Translations under genes and position numbers: made by a program
NCBI RefSeq assembly: GCF_004359215.1
Contig: NC_090615.1
Location: 6,553,807 to 6,597,683, forward strand
Source of the DNA: Bremia lactucae
Lineage: Eukaryota; Oomycota; Peronosporomycetes; Peronosporales; Peronosporaceae
DNA length: 43,877 bases
Direction: 5' to 3'
In this document: piece after piece, positions 39,556 to 43,877 of the stretch
How the letters are laid out: every line of letters begins with the position of its first letter
Position numbering within the stretch: the first letter of the stretch is position 1
Notes under the pieces: generated by a model
What the model was told of the DNA's origin: nothing
Database searches by the model: none
The model's input: the letters and a program-made list of their open reading frames with translations, nothing else

Positions 39556-42136
39556 ATGAAGGCGCTGCGGGCCGCCGTCTCCGGCTCGCGCGTACGCTTC
39601 ACCCAGGATGGCTTCGACCTTGACTTAACCTACATTACGCCGAGGCTCATCGCCATGGGCTATCCAGCCTCGGGCGTCGAAAAGACGTATCGAAACGACA
39701 TAACTGAAGTCGCGACGTTCCTTAATATCCGACACCCAAGTAGCTACCGCGTCTATAATCTCAGCGAGCGTGCGTACGACTACAGTAAATTTGAAGGACG
39801 TGTGAGTGAATGTGGCTTCCCCGACCACCACCCACCGCCGCTGCAGCTATTGCTCGATATTATTAACGACATGATTGAGTGGGTTGCCAAAGACTCAAAG
39901 AACGTCCTCGTGGTGCACTGTCTTGCTGGCAAAGGTCGCACAGGCGTCGTTTGCTCGTGTTTCTTGTTACTTATGGGCTACTATGGCAGCGTGTTTAAGT
40001 TGCGAAAAGAGCATGAGCTGAGAGAGCTGGCGAACTCGAGTATCCGCGATTTTTGGTCCGCAAGAGGCCAAGGAGTGCGGTTTCCGAGTCAGGCACTGTA
40101 TATCTACTACTTTCTGAAAGTTTTGCGTCGAATGGGCCGCATGCCGACGCAAATTCCACCGTTGCGACCGGCGAAAAGGATGATACTTCGAAGTATTGTG
40201 ATTAATGGCGTACCGGACTTTGAGGCCCCTCCTCGAGGCGGGTGTACCCCCTTTTTGCAAGTGTTACCCGCTCCCTCGCAATTTAAACAACCGCAATTGC
40301 TTTATAATAGCTCTTGGCAAAGTCCAAAATTTGAAACATATTTGGCGGACCCGTATGGCTCCATAATGTTTGAGGTACGCGTGTGTGTGTATCAATATTA
40401 CCTCTGTATATTTATTTTTTTATTGATTTTGCCACGAGGGTAGGTCAATGTGGAGCTGCAAGGCGACGTATTGGTTCGATGTTTTCATGCCAATACGACC
40501 AACATTCTTGGCAAGCACATGATTAAAATGTTTCACTTTTCATTTAATACGGATTTTTTTCACAATTATGTACGTCAATGGCTACATGTGAAAGTGACGT
40601 AGTTAATTGCCACTCTAGGCTCAGGACTCAGCTTTTATTTTGTTATTTTAGAGCAATTTATATCGCTTACCAAAGATCGAAGTAGACGAAGCGACGGGCA
40701 ACTCGCGGTATCCTGAAAACTTTCAAGTAGTGTGTCATGTCGAAATGCTCGATTCTGATGGAATTCCATACCCTCCTCGATCCGACTCGTTAATATCTAT
40801 CGCAGATCGAAGTAGTAACATCGATGATGATGAAACGGAGCAGCCTGGACCCCAATCCACCCCTCAACGGCGAATGACCGTTCCAGCTCCTTTGCCAATG
40901 CACAACACGCCAAGAGAACGTCAAGCCTCGGTTCGAACCGAAGAGGGTACACTAACCATGCAAGGGTGGCTCTTCAAACAAGGTGGCTTTGTCAAAAATT
41001 GGAAAAAACGATGGTTTGTCGCATGCGAAGGCAAATTAATGTATTACCATGGCATGTCGGACGCTAAACCTCTTGGAACGGTGAATCTTCGACGTGTGAC
41101 TGTCGAAATGTGTGAAGGCTATGAAGTGAATGCTCGAAACAAGAGTTTAAGCTTTTTCAAAGTCATTCCTCCCAGTGCGAGTGAGCGAACATATTATTTT
41201 GGCGCCGAATCCGAACGAGAATTGGTGAATTGGGTCCATGCATTGGGCGCTCAGTCGGCCTATGGCCTTATTGATAGCAGACGGCCGTATGGCCAATCAA
41301 ATTCACGGCACGATCGATTTTCCTATCAACAAGACTACTCCACCTATAATTTTGGAACCGAGCGCCAACGCCATCAAAGTTATCACATGGGTGACTACTC
41401 GAGAGAATCCGGAAACATGGCTACTTCGGGATTTCGAAGTCGACCGGACCCTCGTTCCTCCCAATTAGGTGCAACGGAATTAGCATTTGAAGTGTCAAAA
41501 GACGACGTGGAGCCTAACGACGCACGGGGTGCCACGCGACCGCGCCGTGGTACGATGAATGGATTTCCAGGAGCGGTTCAGCGAGCTTTAGCGCGACGAT
41601 CGATCTCCTTGCGTGAGAAAGAAAACAATGAAGGGTACCGATTTACTCTTACCGGTGCATCGGCTGCGCGTGAGTGCGTCCGTGCAGAGCCGGTGGCTGA
41701 TTTGACTAATACCCTCTCGGCGGTTGAGCAAGCGTCATTATTGCAAGAAGTCAATGGGTTTGAGACTGGCATTTATATCTACTCGGCCGATGAACTCCAG
41801 GAGGCTGCTGTGCTGCAGAAATATATGCGCGAGACCCCTGGTGCGCTTAATCCGACGATTTTAAGAACGACCAGCACGCCGCCTCCGGAATCGTTAAGCG
41901 CTCAGCTTTCTCAATATGTGGAACAAAAGCAGATGGATGAAGCAGAACAATTGTTAACGGAATTAGTGCTGTTGAAATTTCCACGTTTGGTGGATGCGAT
42001 GGATTATGATCCACTTGCGTTTACGCGGTTGATTGCGGGGGGAGACATTGCCACAGCGACGAAGAAGGACGAGATTGCAAGCTTGGTGAAGCGGTCACGT
42101 AGCCAACGGAAAAGTCGCAAAGCGAATTGTGAATAG
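39556..42136 (+). CDS. PTEN-type phosphoinositide phosphatase with C-terminal PH domain
   Basis: Three exons: 39556-40374, 40444-40569 and 40652-42136 (809 residues), with introns of 69 and 82 bp, both GT-AG and phase 0. Residues 15-30 (FTQDGFDLDLTYITPR) match the PTEN N-terminus. The phosphatase has GFPDHHPPPL (Asp90, WPD-loop equivalent) and the P-loop HCLAGKGRTG at 121-130 (Cys122, Arg128). The position of human PTEN Lys125 is Leu; Lys126 matches Lys128. A C2 domain follows (about 200-345; exon 2 has VNVELQGDVLVRCFH and KMFHFSFNTDFF). After a Pro/Ser-rich linker comes a PH domain at about 417-513 (MQGWLFKQGGFVKNWKKRWF, TYYFGAESERELVNWVHALG), then a basic, charged tail. The family removes the 3-phosphate of PIP3 at the plasma membrane. 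The PH domain probably adds lipid binding. This is the only intact host gene in the window. Confidence 0.93.
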
Positions 42137-42422
42137 ATTCACATGAGGATAGACTAAAAGTTTGAGCATTGACTAAAAACAATGTGGTTAAAGCATGACT
42201 AAAAAGAAGAACTTACATTCATAATAAATGTAAAATTAGCTGCCATATCTTTTTAAAAAAAATGTCTTCTTTCATCAATTGCAACCAGGTTTTTACCACA
42301 CTTTACGATCTTATAGAACACGTTCGCCATGTGTGCCGTAAGTCTGGCTATGGTGTCAATAAAGCGTTCAGATGGTGACAAGCGAGTTTCTCTAGGGTGC
42401 TATCGAGGTAGGGAGTATAGAT
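42137..42422. other. 3' flank of the PTEN-like gene
   Basis: AT-rich DNA with several A runs; no gene seen. Transcript ends of the upstream gene presumably lie here. Confidence 0.4.
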
Positions 42423-42772
42423 AACGATCTACCGGAAATGCTAATGGGAAGAAACGAAAGACAGGAATTAGACTGCAAGGGTATCCTTGGGAGGCTTTTA
42501 AGAAGAAAAATGGAAATGGTTCTTGGACGGTCGAATCGCGGAACAGCCAACACAACCATGAACCTTCAGAGAATATGGCCGGGCACCCAGGATGCCGCCG
42601 AATGATTGGAGAAAGTTGTGCACCGGAACTTATATCAGCTGGACTTCCTGCACGTCAGGAATGGACACTTATTATTGTTATAAGATCGCAAAGTGTGGTA
42701 AAAGCTTGGTTGCAATTGATGAAAGAAGACAATTTTTTTTTTATGAGAAAGGTGGTAAAATTAAGAAAATGA
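42423..42772 (+). pseudogene. MULE FAR1-type DNA-binding fragment
   Basis: A plus-strand frame reads KRKTGIRLQGYPWEAFKKKN, GNGSWTVESRNSQHNHEPSE and NMAGHPGCRRMIGE. This is the C-terminal half of a FAR1/WRKY-GCM1-like zinc cluster (HNH) as found at the start of oomycete MULE transposases. The rest of the transposase is absent, and downstream codons (LISAGLPARQEW) are not recognisable. It is not the same copy as the MULE at 14590-17632, whose matching segment is WSLIVTCNEHNHDSSTST. Confidence 0.65.
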
Positions 42773-42874
42773 TAGACCGGGAATTTAGTAAAAAGCGGAC
42801 TGGATATTATTGTAATCAGCATCCATCCTTTTAACTCGCCGTTACAGTGAGGTTCTTAATAATTGTTTTTTGTG

Positions 42875-43173
42875 ATGGGTGGATTTATTAAAAATTTGGC
42901 GGGTAGTAATAGTAAGTAATTTGATTGGTCAGATTGTACCTGGCTGGGTGCAATTAGCAAACTTGGGTGGGTGTGCACATAGCAAGTAATTTAATCGGTC
43001 AGAATAGCAAGTCCCTATAATTAAGCAAAACAAACATTAGGTTTCCGTTTTTTGGCAGCTTCGGCCAAATGTGGTGGAATTAAGAAAATTATGGGCTGGA
43101 TGGGCGGATTTTTTAAAAAGTTGGTGGGTTTGATTGGTCAGATTCTACCTGGCTGGGTGCAACTAGCAAACTT
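42875..43173 (+). repeat. Spaced direct repeat
   Basis: Unit A (42875-42964) and unit B (43100-43173) share GGTGG/GGCGG-ATTT...AAAAA-TTGG, TTTGATTGGTCAGATT and TACCTGGCTGGGTGCAA, ending AGCAAACTT. B lacks about 17 bp present in A. A third partial piece (AGCAAGTAATTTAATCGGTC) lies at 42981. Unit B ends 11 bp before the LTR at 43184. Confidence 0.8.
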
Positions 43174-43183
43174 ACGTGCAAAA

Positions 43184-43877
43184 TGTAACGGGCTAAAGTT
43201 GCCCTAACGTAACACAGTCCCCATTAAGTACATTTGGTACTTGATGGGATGGTCAATTACTTAATAATAGTAATTTAACCCAACACTCGGGTGTGGTGCA
43301 CATTTGTGACCAACCCTTGTGGATGTGATGCAGATGGGTGCATTCACATTAGGAGGGATGACGTCCAGCGTCATCAGTTACGCGAGGTATCTATAAAGAT
43401 ACGCTCGTAATACATATTAAATGATATCTATAGAGATATCATTTTAATTGGTAAAAATAGGTATTTGTATTTAATTCTATTAAATACAAATCAGTCTGAA
43501 AATTACTACCTACTTGGTAAGTGCGCACGAGGAGACGGATTACCGCTCCCGTGACGACACTTAACCAGAGTTCTTAGTGTGTTGGGTGAGGTCACTTGCG
43601 CGCCCACCACAACTACCTCACTGCACGCTAGAGAAGCAGGTGTAAACCGCTTCCTCGCTGTGCTAGGGTGTGTGCTTAAGTAGAGCGTAGCCGCATTACG
43701 ACGTGCCCGCCTACACTTAATAGCACTAGAATTCCTTCCCACGACCCGCATCTCTGCGTGTGTACGTGAGGATGAGCCTCAACATCGATTGGGCTCATTT
43801 CCTCCACCTCTCCGAACATCATCGGGAGGTGGCAGGGCTAATGGCGCAGGGACTTGGTGAACAAGCCCTGGCCAGGC
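43184..43877. repeat. LTR of the left-edge family, running off the right edge
   Basis: Starts TGTAACGGGCTAAAGTTGCC and matches the inverted left LTR for about 120 bp (including ACACAGTCCCC and TCAATTACTT), then diverges. Like the left copy it contains strong hairpins: 43357-43363/43369-43375, 43419-43429/43434-43444 (11 bp, 4-nt loop) and 43463-43475/43479-43491 (13 bp, 3-nt loop). The far end lies outside the window, so orientation is not fixed. Confidence 0.55.
43772..43877 (+). CDS. Start of a reading frame open at the right edge
   Basis: From an ATG at 43772 the plus strand reads SLNIDWAHFLHLSEHHREVA and GLMAQGLGEQALAR to the window end without a stop. The composition is protein-like and helical. 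If the LTR at 43184 is a 5' LTR, this could be the start of gag. Too short to assign. Confidence 0.35.
   Translation, partial: MSLNIDWAHFLHLSEHHREVAGLMAQGLGEQALAR

Overview
The window looks like a repeat-rich chromosome segment from an oomycete, most likely a member of the Peronosporales (downy mildew or Phytophthora relative). The basis is compact genes with very short introns (69 and 82 bp in the one intact gene), chromodomain-type Ty3/gypsy and Ty1/copia retroelements, a FAR1-type Mutator-like transposon, a pogo/Tigger transposon, and a decayed reading frame resembling a WY-type secreted effector. The taxonomic call is an inference and no species is claimed.

Layout. Positions 1-1675: a long minus-strand reading frame that runs off the left edge, next to a complete LTR of about 705 bp; both are packed with short perfect hairpins. 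2230-9206: two head-to-tail, decayed plus-strand copia copies. The first is broken by an inverted piece of a different copia family, and the second ends in a recognisable 3' LTR. 9383-10409: possible effector pseudogene. 10510-10990: a solo-like LTR. 11000-14378: a plus-strand gypsy copy (family GY1) that breaks off inside its integrase zinc finger and resumes at 20447. Between these points lie a MULE (14590-17632) and a minus-strand GY1 3' end with its LTR (17664-20400). 20690-22390: decayed relatives of the left-edge reading frame and a coiled-coil gag-like stretch. 23040-28820: a second plus-strand chromodomain gypsy (GY2), with an extra reading frame downstream to about 29284. 29481-30620: a third gypsy gag fragment (minus). 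30745-37530: a large minus-strand GY1 copy, interrupted by an inverted copy of the GY2 3' end and by one ambiguous base (N at 32190). 37530-38670: a minus-strand pogo transposase.

The only clearly intact host gene is a three-exon PTEN-type phosphoinositide 3-phosphatase with a C-terminal PH domain (39556-42136). Past it are a MULE FAR1 fragment, a spaced direct repeat, and a second LTR of the left-edge family running off the right edge.

Almost every element carries frameshifts and stops. The most interesting signals are: (i) the dense series of short hairpins in the LTR family at both ends of the window; (ii) a plus-strand, gag-like reading frame lying antisense to, and overlapping, the chromodomain end of GY1 pol; (iii) repeated fold-back inverted duplications inside reverse transcriptase, RNase H and integrase genes; and (iv) the PTEN-PH fusion.
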